A stretch of 64,000 nucleotides of DNA from JBBPYC01 sp965218765. GTDB lineage: Bacteria > Pseudomonadota > Gammaproteobacteria > Burkholderiales > Burkholderiaceae_C. Where the stretch lies: contig CBDCLU010000002.1 in assembly GCA_965218765.1 (NCBI GenBank), forward strand, positions 1,302,001-1,366,000, given 5' to 3'. The notes beneath the pieces are model-generated. The model made no database searches. It was given only the letters and a program-made list of their open reading frames with translations, and had not been told where the DNA came from. A program made the position numbers and the translations under genes. Positions 35,187 to 44,049 of this stretch are shown piece by piece. Each line of letters starts with the position of its first letter. Position 1 is the stretch's first letter.

Positions 35187-36476
35187 GTGAACAACGCTGA
35201 CGCCAGCAACCCCTCCGACCATTCAGAGACCGCCGACTACTGGGACGCCGCCAATACGCGTTCGACCCGGCCTCGGCAAGTCACCGTTGTGGGTGCCGGC
35301 ATCGTCGGTCTAGCGTCTGCGGCCGCGCTGTCGCGGGCAGGGCACCGGGTGACCGTCATCGACAAGGCAGACACCGCGGGGCAAGGCGCAAGCGGCGGCA
35401 ACGGCTGCCAGCTGAGTTACGGCTACGTCGCACCACTGGCGCAACCTGGTTTGCCGCTTGAAGTGCCCGCCCTGATTCTGAGCCGCGACGGCCCGTTGCG
35501 CATGACGCCAAGGGCGGACGTGCGACAGTGGCGGTGGATGTGGGACTTCCTGCGGGCCTGCAGTGCGTCCGTGGCACGGCAGTCCACCTTGGAACTGCTG
35601 AAGCTTGGTGCACTGAGCCGGCAGGAAACCGAACGCTGGATCGCGGGTACCGCGCCGCAATCGCTGTCTTTCTCGCGCAGTCAGAAACTGGTCTTGTATG
35701 CCACGCAAGCGTCGTTCGACGCAGCGCGAAAGCAAGCCGAATTGCAGGCGCCGCACGGCCCGTCGCAGGCTGCTCTGGTCGCGGACGAATTTCTTTCTCA
35801 TGAACCCGCGCTGACCGCTTTCCGTGGTGCGGTGGCAGGCGCCATCCATACGCCGGATGAATGTGCGATCGATGCGCTGGCACTGTGTCGCCATCTCGAA
35901 GCAGCCCTACGAGCACGCGATGTCGGTTTTGCCTACGGCATCGACGTGCGCGGACTGCGCTGCGCCGACCGAGGAATCACCCACCTTGTCACGGCGTCCG
36001 GCGAACGTCCTGTGGATGCGCTGGTGCTGGCCAGCGGCGCGGGCAGTGCGGCGTTGGCGCACAGCGTCGGGCTGCGACTTTCGGTCTATCCGCTCAAAGG
36101 CTACAGCATCACGGTGCCCGTGATCGATTCGGCAGGTGCACCGTCGGTCAGCGTGACGGATGCGAGGCGCAAGGTGGTGTATGCGCGTATCGGCGATCGC
36201 CTGCGGGTCGCCGGCTTTGTCGAGATCGGCGCTGCAAACGGTGCGATCGACCCGCGTCGCATCGAACAACTCAAAGCCTGCACGCGCGCGGCGTTCGGTC
36301 GTGCCGTGGATGTCGATGCGGCCGTGCCGTGGGCCGGGCTGCGCCCGGCCACTCCCACTTCGCTACCCATCGTCGGGCAGTCGGCGATCGAGAATTTGTT
36401 TCTCAACGTCGGCCACGGTGCACTTGGCCTGACGCTGGCCTTCGGCACGGCCCGGCGACTTGCCGACGCGCTGTAA
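35187..36476 (+). CDS. FAD-dependent D-amino-acid dehydrogenase/oxidase (DadA-like)
   Basis: A 429-residue DAO-fold flavoenzyme. The Rossmann motif VVGAGIVGLASAAALSRAG is at about 35-53, with GASGGNGCQLSYGYVAPLA next, as in DadA. Late landmarks: AGLRPATPTSLPIVG and NVGHGALGLTLAFGTARRLAD. The GTG at 35187 is chosen because GGGAG lies eight bases upstream; the 37 codons before it are not conserved. It oxidatively deaminates D-amino acids to keto acids, passing electrons to the quinone pool. Codes for the last step of a small Asp/Glu set. Confidence 0.88.
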   Translation: MNNADASNPSDHSETADYWDAANTRSTRPRQVTVVGAGIVGLASAAALSRAGHRVTVIDKADTAGQGASGGNGCQLSYGYVAPLAQPGLPLEVPALILSRDGPLRMTPRADVRQWRWMWDFLRACSASVARQSTLELLKLGALSRQETERWIAGTAPQSLSFSRSQKLVLYATQASFDAARKQAELQAPHGPSQAALVADEFLSHEPALTAFRGAVAGAIHTPDECAIDALALCRHLEAALRARDVGFAYGIDVRGLRCADRGITHLVTASGERPVDALVLASGAGSAALAHSVGLRLSVYPLKGYSITVPVIDSAGAPSVSVTDARRKVVYARIGDRLRVAGFVEIGAANGAIDPRRIEQLKACTRAAFGRAVDVDAAVPWAGLRPATPTSLPIVGQSAIENLFLNVGHGALGLTLAFGTARRLADAL

Positions 36477-36839
36477 GCGATAACAAGCACGGCTCGGCCT
36501 GTCTCAGGGATTCATCACACACATTCACTGCGAGTTGGCGCGACGAATCCCAGCCAAGATCGCAGACGCGATGTGCGCTGTCCGTAACGTGGCCAGCCGC
36601 CTCCTGAGCGCCACCCTGCCAATCAGCACCTGATCGCCCTTGCCATCATGGTCTTTGCACCACGCTAGGCTCAATCAGCCATCGAGCTAGCTACTCTTGC
36701 GACTTGTTCGCGCGGCGGTCACCGCCGCCGCAAGGTCGCTCAATAGTCGATGAGGATGCCAAGACTGCACAAGATGTACTTGCCGTCTCACTCGACCACA
36801 CTACTTATTCAAACCCAACCCAACCCAAAGGAAACTTTC
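36477..36839. other. Intergenic region upstream of katG
   Basis: 363 bp without a credible gene. It contains an AGCTAGCT palindrome near 36685-36692 and a run of AACCC repeats just before katG, followed by an AAAGGA ribosome site. I could not recognise a clear OxyR site (ATAG-N7-CTAT spacing not found). Confidence 0.45.
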
Positions 36840-39134
36840 ATGCTCGAAATCGAAGACGACAAAACCAATACCCAAACCTTCGAGATGGCTGGCAAATGCC
36901 CATTCGGCGGCGATCGCATCGGCGGCGCAGTGGGAACGCCGCCGACACTCTCGGACTGGTATCCGAATCGCCTGAAGGTCGAACAGTTGCACCAAAACGG
37001 GCCACAAGCCAATCCGCTGGGCGACGACTTCAACTACGCCGAAGCTTTCAACAAGATCGATCTCGAGGCGCTCAAGCAGGACATCAAGACGTTCCTGACT
37101 TCATCGGTCGCGTGGTGGCCATCCGACTATGGCAATTACGGCCCGCAGATGATCCGCATGGCATGGCATGCGGCCGGTACCTATCGGATTTCCGATGGCC
37201 GTGGCGGCGCGGGCGAAGCACTGCAGCGTTTCGCGCCAATCAGCAGCTGGTGGGACAACGGTAACACCGACAAGTCGCGCCGTCTGCTCTGGCCGCTCAA
37301 GCAAAAATACGGCAGCGCGTTGTCCTGGGGTGACCTGATGGTCCTGACCGGCAACTGCGCGCTGGAGATCATGGGCTTTCCGACCTACGGTTTTGCCGGC
37401 GGCCGGCATGATGCTTGGGAAGCCGATACCAGCACCTACTGGGGCCCGGAGGTATGGGACCCCAAGCACGTCGACTCCTTCGACGACATGGTCATGCGGG
37501 ACAAGCGCTGGCGTGGCAAGAACGGCGATGCCGACTACGACTTGGAGAACCCGCTGGGCGCCACGCACCAGGCCCTGATCTATGTGAATCCAGAAGGTCC
37601 CTACGCGAACGGTGACCCGATGGGATCGGCACGCGACATTCGCGTTTCGTTCTCTCGCATGGCCATGAACAATGAGGAAACGGTCGCGCTGATCGCCGGC
37701 GGCCACGCGTTCGGCAAGAGTCACGGGATGGTGGCTGCCAAGCGGATCGGGCCGCCGCCCGAGATCGCTCCGATCGAGGCGATGGGTATGGGCTGGCACA
37801 ACCCCGAAGGCACTGGGTATGCCGAATTCACGATGACCAACGGCATCGAAGGCAGCTGGACGCCCAATCCGACCCAATGGGACAACAGTTATCTGGAGAA
37901 CCTGTTTAAGTTCGAGTGGCAGCAGACCGAAAGCCCCGCTGGCGCGCTGCAATGGACTCCTACCGACCCAAACGCGCCCAAGACCCCGGACGCGCACATT
38001 CCGGGTCAGATGAATCCGCTGATGATGATGACCAGCGACATCGCCCTGAAGGTGGACCCGGACTATCGCGCGGTCTGCGAGAAATTCCTGAACGATTTCG
38101 ATGCGTTCACGCAGGCATTCTCCAAGGCCTGGTACAAGCTCACGCATCGGGACATGGGTCCGCGCGAACGCTACCTCGGCCCCGAGAAGCGCAACGAACC
38201 CGATCTGCTGTGGCAAGACCCGATTCCGCTGCGCGAGCACGATTTGATCAATGAAGGAGATGTCGCTGCCCTCAAGCAGTCGATCATGGCGATGGGCATC
38301 TCGGTGTCCGACTTGGTATTCACGGCCTTCTCAGCAGCTGCCACTCATCGCAAAAGCGACAAGCGCGGCGGTGCCAACGGAGCGCGGCTGGCACTGGCGC
38401 CTCAGAAGGACTGGGCGGTCAACCGGCGAACCGTTCCCGTGGTGGCGGCTTTGCGCAAAGTGATGGAGGAATTCAACGGCAAGCCGAGCGGCAATGCAAA
38501 GGTGTCTTTGGCCGACCTCATCGTGCTGGGCGGTTGCGCGGCAGTCGACAAGGCCGCATCCGATGCAGGCGTGCAGGCGTCGGTTCCCTTCACACCGGGT
38601 CGGCGAGACACCACGCAGGAGATGACTGATATCGAAATGTTCCAATGGCTGAAGCCCGTCGTCGACGGATTCCGCAATTACGTCGACGAGCAGTTCGCCC
38701 AGATCACGCAGGATGTCGCGCCCGAGGAAATGTTTCTGGACAAGGCACAGCTGCTGGCACTGACCGTACCCGAATGGGTCGCCCTCGTCGGCGGCTTGAG
38801 GGTGCTGGGTGCAAACCATGACGGCTCGGCCAATGGCGTGTTCACCGATCAAGTCGGTGTGCTCTCCAACGACTTCTTCACTGTGCTGACCAGCATGGAC
38901 TATGAGTGGAAGAAGGTGGACGAGAAGGGCACGGCATTTACGATCAACGAATGCGCAACCGGCCAGCCACGGTTCAAGGCAACCCGAAACGATTTGATCT
39001 TCGGCTCCAACAGCCAGCTTCGCGCCGTCGCCGAGGTGTATGCCGGCAGTGATGGACAGGCTCGGTTCGCGAACGACTTCGTGAAGGTCTGGAACAAGGT
39101 GATGATGCTCGACCGCTTCGACGTTCTGAGCTGA
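36840..39134 (+). CDS. katG: Catalase-peroxidase
   Basis: A 764-residue bifunctional heme catalase-peroxidase. The distal site MIRMAWHAAGTYR holds the catalytic Arg, Trp and His; HQALIYVNPEGP gives the Tyr of the Met-Tyr-Trp adduct; the proximal heme His lies in AFGKSHG-type sequence (GGHAFGKSHGM). The second, heme-less peroxidase domain fills the C-terminal half and the end NKVMMLDRFDVL is standard. ATG 36840 follows AAAGGA; 30 further codons upstream are unlike the family. It detoxifies peroxide, perhaps from the nearby flavin oxidases. Confidence 0.98.
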   Translation: MLEIEDDKTNTQTFEMAGKCPFGGDRIGGAVGTPPTLSDWYPNRLKVEQLHQNGPQANPLGDDFNYAEAFNKIDLEALKQDIKTFLTSSVAWWPSDYGNYGPQMIRMAWHAAGTYRISDGRGGAGEALQRFAPISSWWDNGNTDKSRRLLWPLKQKYGSALSWGDLMVLTGNCALEIMGFPTYGFAGGRHDAWEADTSTYWGPEVWDPKHVDSFDDMVMRDKRWRGKNGDADYDLENPLGATHQALIYVNPEGPYANGDPMGSARDIRVSFSRMAMNNEETVALIAGGHAFGKSHGMVAAKRIGPPPEIAPIEAMGMGWHNPEGTGYAEFTMTNGIEGSWTPNPTQWDNSYLENLFKFEWQQTESPAGALQWTPTDPNAPKTPDAHIPGQMNPLMMMTSDIALKVDPDYRAVCEKFLNDFDAFTQAFSKAWYKLTHRDMGPRERYLGPEKRNEPDLLWQDPIPLREHDLINEGDVAALKQSIMAMGISVSDLVFTAFSAAATHRKSDKRGGANGARLALAPQKDWAVNRRTVPVVAALRKVMEEFNGKPSGNAKVSLADLIVLGGCAAVDKAASDAGVQASVPFTPGRRDTTQEMTDIEMFQWLKPVVDGFRNYVDEQFAQITQDVAPEEMFLDKAQLLALTVPEWVALVGGLRVLGANHDGSANGVFTDQVGVLSNDFFTVLTSMDYEWKKVDEKGTAFTINECATGQPRFKATRNDLIFGSNSQLRAVAEVYAGSDGQARFANDFVKVWNKVMMLDRFDVLS

Positions 39135-39179
39135 AACGCCCGGCGACCCTTGCATCTCTTTCTGTGCATACGACTGGCC

Positions 39180-39864
39180 ATGCCGCTTTCCGCTGAACCA
39201 ACCGCGCCGCCACTGCAGATCAACGCCGACTTCGGGCAACGTGCTGTGATGCGTCCAGCCGACACCTGCTGGCAGCTTTTGCCGCTGACTGGCGTCGAGC
39301 GCTGGATGCTCGACCGGGTCGTCGGCGAAGTGGCGCGCCACCAGTCAGGTGCGCTGCGCGCCGGGCTCGCACTTCGAGCGGCATGTGCACGGCGGCGGCG
39401 AGGTGATCCTCGTGCTTGACGGCGTGTTCAGCGACGACGCCGGCAACCACCCGGCCGGCTCCTACTTTGCGCGATCCGCCGGGCAGTGCGCATGCGCCGC
39501 GCTCGCGCGAAGGCTGCCTGCTCTTTGTCAAGTTGCGCCAGCTCGCGCCGGACGACCTGCAGCCGGTGCGAATCGCAATCCGCACCTAGCCGTGGCAGCA
39601 GAGCCTCATACCGGAGCTGTCGTTGATGCCCCTGCATGAGCACGCCGGCGTCTCGACCGCACTCGTGCGCTGGGCGCCCAGCACGCGCTTGTACGCCCAT
39701 GAACACGCCAATGGTGAAGGAAATCCTGGTGTTGGAAGGCGTGTTCCGGGACGAGTCCGGCACCTAGCTAAAAGGGAGCTGGCTACGCAGCCCGGCAGGT
39801 AGTTGGTACGGACCGTTTACCGGGCCCGAGGGCGCGTTGATCTGCGTCAAGGTTGGCCATTTAA
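39180..39864 (+). pseudogene. Decayed ChrR-like two-cupin gene
   Basis: Translating all three frames gives a broken but recognisable ChrR-type (anti-sigma/cupin) protein. Pieces in order: MPLSAEPTAPPLQINADFGQ; after a frameshift near 39340, RCAPGSHFERHVHGGGEVILVL and GVFSDDAGNHPAGSYF; after another near 39470, RDPPGSAHAPRSREGC and LLFVKLRQLAPDDLQPV; an in-frame TAG at 39587-39589; MPLHEHAGVSTALVRWAP; a further frameshift; EILVLEGVFRDESGT; a TAG at 39765-39767 where Tyr is expected; then KGSWLRSPAG and ICVKVGHL. With at least three frameshifts and two stops it cannot be functional. Both cupin His motifs remain readable, so decay is recent. Confidence 0.88.
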
Positions 39865-39936
39865 GGACTGCGCTGACTGGCATTTGAGCAAGGCGGCGCA
39901 TCGAGGAGCAACTCGGCTGCGCTCGACGCTCAACCC

Positions 39937-40707
39937 CTATCCCCCCTGCGACCCCCGATGCGCCCAGGCCGTCGTGTGCTTTTCCAGCAGGCTGAACACC
40001 TCGTACATCGCCATCGCCATTGCGCCGACCACGACGAGCCCCGCGAACGCAAGCCCCATCTGCATCGATGAGCCGGCCGAGATCAGCAGGTAGCCGATGC
40101 CTTCATTGGCCGCCGTCATCTCCGACACCGTGGTGCCCACAAACGCGAGCGTGATCGCGACCTTGAGCGACGCATAGAAGTACGGCATCGATCTGGGCAG
40201 GCCGATCTTCATCAGCACGTCCCAGCGCTTCGCGCCGAGCACACGCAGCACGTCTTCGAGTTCGGGCTCGAGCGTCGCCAGCCCGGTCGCGATGTTCACC
40301 ATGATCGGAAAGAACGAGATCAAAAACGCGGTCAGGATCGCGGGGCCAATGCCGATGCCGAACCACACGACCAGGATCGGCACGAACGCGGCCTTCGGCA
40401 GCGCGTTGAACGCGGTCATCAGCGGATACATCGCCGCATACATGAGCCGCGAGCTGCCGACGATGAAGCCGAGCAGCACGCCCACAACAATAGCGATGCC
40501 GAAGCCTGCCATCGTGACCCAGAACGTGCGCCACGCGTGGCCCGCGATCACGCCCTTGAATTCCCAGAAGCTGTTCCAGATCGACAGCGGGCTCGGGAAG
40601 ATGAAGTCGGACACACCAAAGCCCGAGCAGATGATCTGCCACAGCACGATCACCGCGACCAGCAGCAGCCACGGGGACCAGCGTTCGATCTGCCTGTTGT
40701 GGGTCAT
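39937..40707 (-). CDS. ABC transporter permease, SsuC/TauC-like
   Basis: A 256-residue inner-membrane permease with about six helices. The coupling loop is in RVLGAKRWDVLMKIGLPRSMPY. Starts MTHNRQIERWSPWLLL and lies 11 bp behind its ATPase gene, last in the order binding protein, ATPase, permease. Cargo unknown; NMT1-type relatives handle pyrimidines, sulfonates or aromatic acids. Confidence 0.93.
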   Translation of the reverse strand: MTHNRQIERWSPWLLLVAVIVLWQIICSGFGVSDFIFPSPLSIWNSFWEFKGVIAGHAWRTFWVTMAGFGIAIVVGVLLGFIVGSSRLMYAAMYPLMTAFNALPKAAFVPILVVWFGIGIGPAILTAFLISFFPIMVNIATGLATLEPELEDVLRVLGAKRWDVLMKIGLPRSMPYFYASLKVAITLAFVGTTVSEMTAANEGIGYLLISAGSSMQMGLAFAGLVVVGAMAMAMYEVFSLLEKHTTAWAHRGSQGG

Positions 40708-40718
40708 GCGCGGCCCCG

Positions 40719-41561
40719 TCAGACCGCCGCAGCGGCCGATGCGATCGCCGTGCTGCGGATCGCGCCGATGTGTTCGCGCAGTTCGTGCACGAGGTCGGCG
40801 AACGCCTTCGTATACGTCACTTCGAGTTCACGCGGCCGCGGCAGCTCGATCTCGCGCTTGACCACGAAGCGGCCCGGGCTCTTGCTCATCACGTAGACCG
40901 TGTCGGCCAAGAACACCGATTCGCGCAGGTCGTGCGTGACGAGGATCACGTTGAAGCGCTGCTCGGTCCAGAGATCGCGCAGGATGCACCAGAGCTCTTC
41001 GCGCGTGAATGCGTCGAGCGCGCCGAACGGCTCGTCGAGCAGCAGCATCTTCGGCTCGTGGATCAGCGCGCGGCAGATGCTGGCCCGCTGCTGCATGCCG
41101 CCGGACAGCTGCCACGGGAACTTGTCCTCGTAGCCGCCCAAGCCAACCTTCTGCAACAGCTTGCGCGCGCGTTCCACGTACTCGGCGCGCTTGCTGCGAA
41201 AGCTCGATCGATACGGCTCGACGATCTCGAGCGGCAGCAGCACGTTGTCCACCGTCGTGCGCCACGGCAGCAGCGACGGCGCCTGAAACGCCATGCCCGA
41301 AATCTTGAGCGGCCCGGTGACCGGCTGGCCGTCGATGCGGATGCGGCCGATCGACGGCATCTTCAGGCCCGTGGTGAGCTTCATGAAGGTGGACTTGCCG
41401 CATCCCGACGGCCCGACGATTGCGATGAACTCGCCCTCGCCCACCTGCAGGTCGATCCCCTCGACCGCGAACTGGTTCGCGCGCAGCAGCTCGTCGTTAT
41501 AGGCGAGCCAGACGTCGTCGAAGTCGACGAACGGCCGGCCGTCGGTTGCCGGCGTGGTCAT
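40719..41561 (-). CDS. ABC transporter ATPase, SsuB/TauB-like
   Basis: A 280-residue ATP-binding subunit: Walker A IVGPSGCGKSTFMKL, signature LSGGMQQRASICRAL, Walker B MLLLDEPFGALDAFTR and switch VTHDLRESVFLAD. ATG 41561 gives MTTPATDGRPFVDFDDVWLA. A 17-bp motif repeated upstream of an MFS gene lies 38 bp before the start. Confidence 0.94.
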   Translation of the reverse strand: MTTPATDGRPFVDFDDVWLAYNDELLRANQFAVEGIDLQVGEGEFIAIVGPSGCGKSTFMKLTTGLKMPSIGRIRIDGQPVTGPLKISGMAFQAPSLLPWRTTVDNVLLPLEIVEPYRSSFRSKRAEYVERARKLLQKVGLGGYEDKFPWQLSGGMQQRASICRALIHEPKMLLLDEPFGALDAFTREELWCILRDLWTEQRFNVILVTHDLRESVFLADTVYVMSKSPGRFVVKREIELPRPRELEVTYTKAFADLVHELREHIGAIRSTAIASAAAAV

Positions 41562-41598
41562 GTTTCGGAGGGAATTTGGCCTGAGTCGCCCGTCCAGC

Positions 41599-41615
41599 AA
41601 TCGTTTCCAGCTATC
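41599..41615. repeat. 17-bp motif AATCGTTTCCAGCTATC, copy 1
   Basis: Exact copy of the sequence at 45560-45576, with partial likeness continuing for about ten bases (GTAG in both). It lies between a binding-protein gene and the ATPase gene, 38 bp upstream of the latter. Probably a regulator site shared by the two transport units; inference. Confidence 0.5.
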
Positions 41616-41634
41616 GAACGGGTAGCAGACACGC

Positions 41635-42666
41635 TCATCTTGGCAGGATTTTCAGCTCGGCTGCCGGCGGCAGCAGCGCCGCAGTCCAGACCGCATTCGG
41701 GTCGACGCGGGTCTTGGTCGCGAACGCATCGGACACCTGCGATGCCATCAGCGCAAGCCGCCCCGACTCCACCGTGCCGAAGCCTTCCGAGCGCGCACTC
41801 GGGCTGTTGATCACGGTGTCGATCGCAAGCTTCAGACGGCGCGTCTCCAGCCCGGTGTTGATGATGCCGTCGCGCGCCTTCACCGATTCGATCGCGACCT
41901 CCGGCTTGGCGACGACTTCCTTCGCGCCTTTCAGAAACGCGGAGAGGAACGCCTTGACCGCCTGCGGGTTCTCCTTGATCAGCTTCGGCGACGCGATGAT
42001 CACGTTGCCATACAGCTTCACGCCGTAGTCCGGGTACTGCAACACCACCACGTCGGCCGCCTTCACGCCACGCGCTTCAAGGTTCAGCAGCGACGTGAAC
42101 GTGAAGCCGGTGATCGCATCGAGGTCGCCGCGCACCAGCATGGTCTCGCGCAGCGTGGGGTCCATCGCGGTCCAGGTCACGTTGTTGATGTCGTTCGCTT
42201 TCGCAAAGATCGGGAACGCGCGCCGGCCCGCATCGAACACCGGGGCGCCGAGCTTCTTGCCCGACAGATCGGCAGGTTTGGCGATGCCGCTTTTCTTCAG
42301 CGCCATCACGGACGCCGGGGTGTTGTTGTAGACCATCATGACTGCGACCGGCTTGGTCTGGCTGTCGGGATTGTTCGCGTGGAATTCCATCAACGCGGCC
42401 AGGTCGGCAAAGCCCATGTCGTAGGCGCCCGAAGCCACCCGTGTGACGGTGCCGCCGGAGCCGTTGCCCGCATCGATCGTCACGTCTAGGCCAGCGTCCT
42501 TGAAGTAGCCCTTCGCAGCCGGGTGCAGGAACAGCGCAGCCGGGCCCTCAAAGCGCCAGTCGAGCTGGAACTTGATCGGCGTCAGCGTCTGCGCTGCGAC
42601 CGGTGCCGCGCCGAAGTAGGTGGCAGAGGCAGCCAGCAAGGCCTGGATGAGGATGCGCTTTTGCAT
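41635..42666 (-). CDS. ABC transporter substrate-binding protein, NMT1-like
   Basis: A 343-residue periplasmic binding protein with signal peptide MQKRILIQALLAASATYFGA and cleavage after VAA. Mature landmarks FQLDWRFEGPAALFLHPAAK and GYFKDAGLDVTIDAGNGSGG parallel the protein at 30300-31328. It is the first gene of the ABC unit; the ATPase follows after 73 bp and the permease after that. The ligand is not known. Confidence 0.9.
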   Translation of the reverse strand: MQKRILIQALLAASATYFGAAPVAAQTLTPIKFQLDWRFEGPAALFLHPAAKGYFKDAGLDVTIDAGNGSGGTVTRVASGAYDMGFADLAALMEFHANNPDSQTKPVAVMMVYNNTPASVMALKKSGIAKPADLSGKKLGAPVFDAGRRAFPIFAKANDINNVTWTAMDPTLRETMLVRGDLDAITGFTFTSLLNLEARGVKAADVVVLQYPDYGVKLYGNVIIASPKLIKENPQAVKAFLSAFLKGAKEVVAKPEVAIESVKARDGIINTGLETRRLKLAIDTVINSPSARSEGFGTVESGRLALMASQVSDAFATKTRVDPNAVWTAALLPPAAELKILPR

Positions 42667-42850
42667 GGTCAGTGGATGTCCAGATAAAGAGGAGACGGAG
42701 TGCAATGCCGGCAGTCGAGCAACGACGGGGCGGCCGGCCATCGCGCGGGCCACGATGGCGATCGAGGTCAGCAAACGCAAGATCGGTGCCTGCATCATTT
42801 TGCACGTCCTGGCACCAAATCAGGGCGCCGAACGGTCCACGGCGCGGTGT

Positions 42851-43966
42851 TCAGGGCCTGCGGTGGCGATGCTCGCGCTCGATCGGCCCGCGCAACTCCT
42901 TGACCTGCTCGCTCGCATGCGGTTCCTGCGCTTCGACGAACAAGCCCCAGCAAGCCATGAACAACGCCGCGATCACCGGGCCGATCACGAAGCCGTTGAT
43001 GCCGAACAGCGCGATGCCGCCGATGGTGGCCAGCAGCACGATGTAGTCGGGCATCTGCGTCTCCTTGCCGACCAGCAGCGGCCGCAGCAAATTGTCGATC
43101 GAGCCGATCACGAGCGCGCCCCAGACGATCAGCCCGACGCCCTGCCAGGTATGGCCCGTGGCCAGCAGGTACAGCGCGATCGGCAGCCAGACCAGCGCAC
43201 CGCCGACAGCGGGCACGAGCGACAGGAAGGCCGTCAACGCGGCCCACAGCAGCGCCCCCTGCACGCCGAGAAACCAGTACGCTAGGCCGCCCAAGGTGCC
43301 CTGCACGATCGCCACCGCGACGTTGCCCTTTACGGTCGCGCGAATCACGGTGGTGAACTTGCCGAGCAGCGCCTGCTTCTGCTCTTCGGCCAGCGGCAGC
43401 GCCTGCCGGATCGTGCGGGCCAGCGGCGCGCCGTCGCGCAGCACGAAAAAGAGCAGATACAGCATCACGAAAAAGCTGACCAGAAAGTCGAACGTGATCT
43501 GCCCGATTGCGAGCGCCTGCACGCCGACGATCTGGCTGATGCGGGTGGCGCCGCTGGAGACTTTCTCGCGCAGCGACGTGATGTCGCCCAGGTCGAAACG
43601 GTCCAGCAGCGAGGTGATCCAGGCCGGCGCCGCGTTGTAGATCTGCTGGAAGTAATCGGCGAAGTTGAGCTGGCCGGACTTGATGTTCTGGCGCACCATC
43701 ATGACTTCCTTGACCAGCGAGAACCCGATCATGGTCAGCGGCAGGATCACGATCACGAGGCCGATTGCGAGCGTCAGCAACGCGGCCCAGGTCGGGCTGC
43801 CCGGCATCCGGTGGCGCAGCCAGCGGAACGCCGGCGTGAACAGGATCGCGAACGCGACCGCCCACAGCACCGCGCCGGAAAACGGCAGCAAAATCCAAAG
43901 AAACGCCAGCGTGACCACGGCCAGCAGCGCAAGAAAGAAGCCGTGTTGCAGTTTGGGCGTGTTCAT
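42851..43966 (-). CDS. AI-2E family transporter (PerM/UPF0118)
   Basis: A 371-residue inner-membrane protein with about eight helices and a long charged loop in the middle. Family landmarks include RPLLVGKETQMPDYIVLLAT and GGIALFGINGFVIGPVIAALF near the C-terminus. Members export autoinducer-2 or act as Na+/H+ exchangers; no basis exists here to choose. It is not obviously linked to neighbours. Confidence 0.9.
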   Translation of the reverse strand: MNTPKLQHGFFLALLAVVTLAFLWILLPFSGAVLWAVAFAILFTPAFRWLRHRMPGSPTWAALLTLAIGLVIVILPLTMIGFSLVKEVMMVRQNIKSGQLNFADYFQQIYNAAPAWITSLLDRFDLGDITSLREKVSSGATRISQIVGVQALAIGQITFDFLVSFFVMLYLLFFVLRDGAPLARTIRQALPLAEEQKQALLGKFTTVIRATVKGNVAVAIVQGTLGGLAYWFLGVQGALLWAALTAFLSLVPAVGGALVWLPIALYLLATGHTWQGVGLIVWGALVIGSIDNLLRPLLVGKETQMPDYIVLLATIGGIALFGINGFVIGPVIAALFMACWGLFVEAQEPHASEQVKELRGPIEREHRHRRP

Positions 43967-44049
43967 GACCGCGTCGAATGTAGCCGAGCTTGCGTTGGTG
44001 GCATGATGTGCGGCCGTGGGCGTGATCTCGGCCTCGTCACTCGGCAGCT

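Noticed and set aside
36477..36839. OxyR site upstream of katG
   Set aside because: Only isolated ATAG-like words are seen; the ATAG-N7-CTAT pattern is not present with proper spacing.
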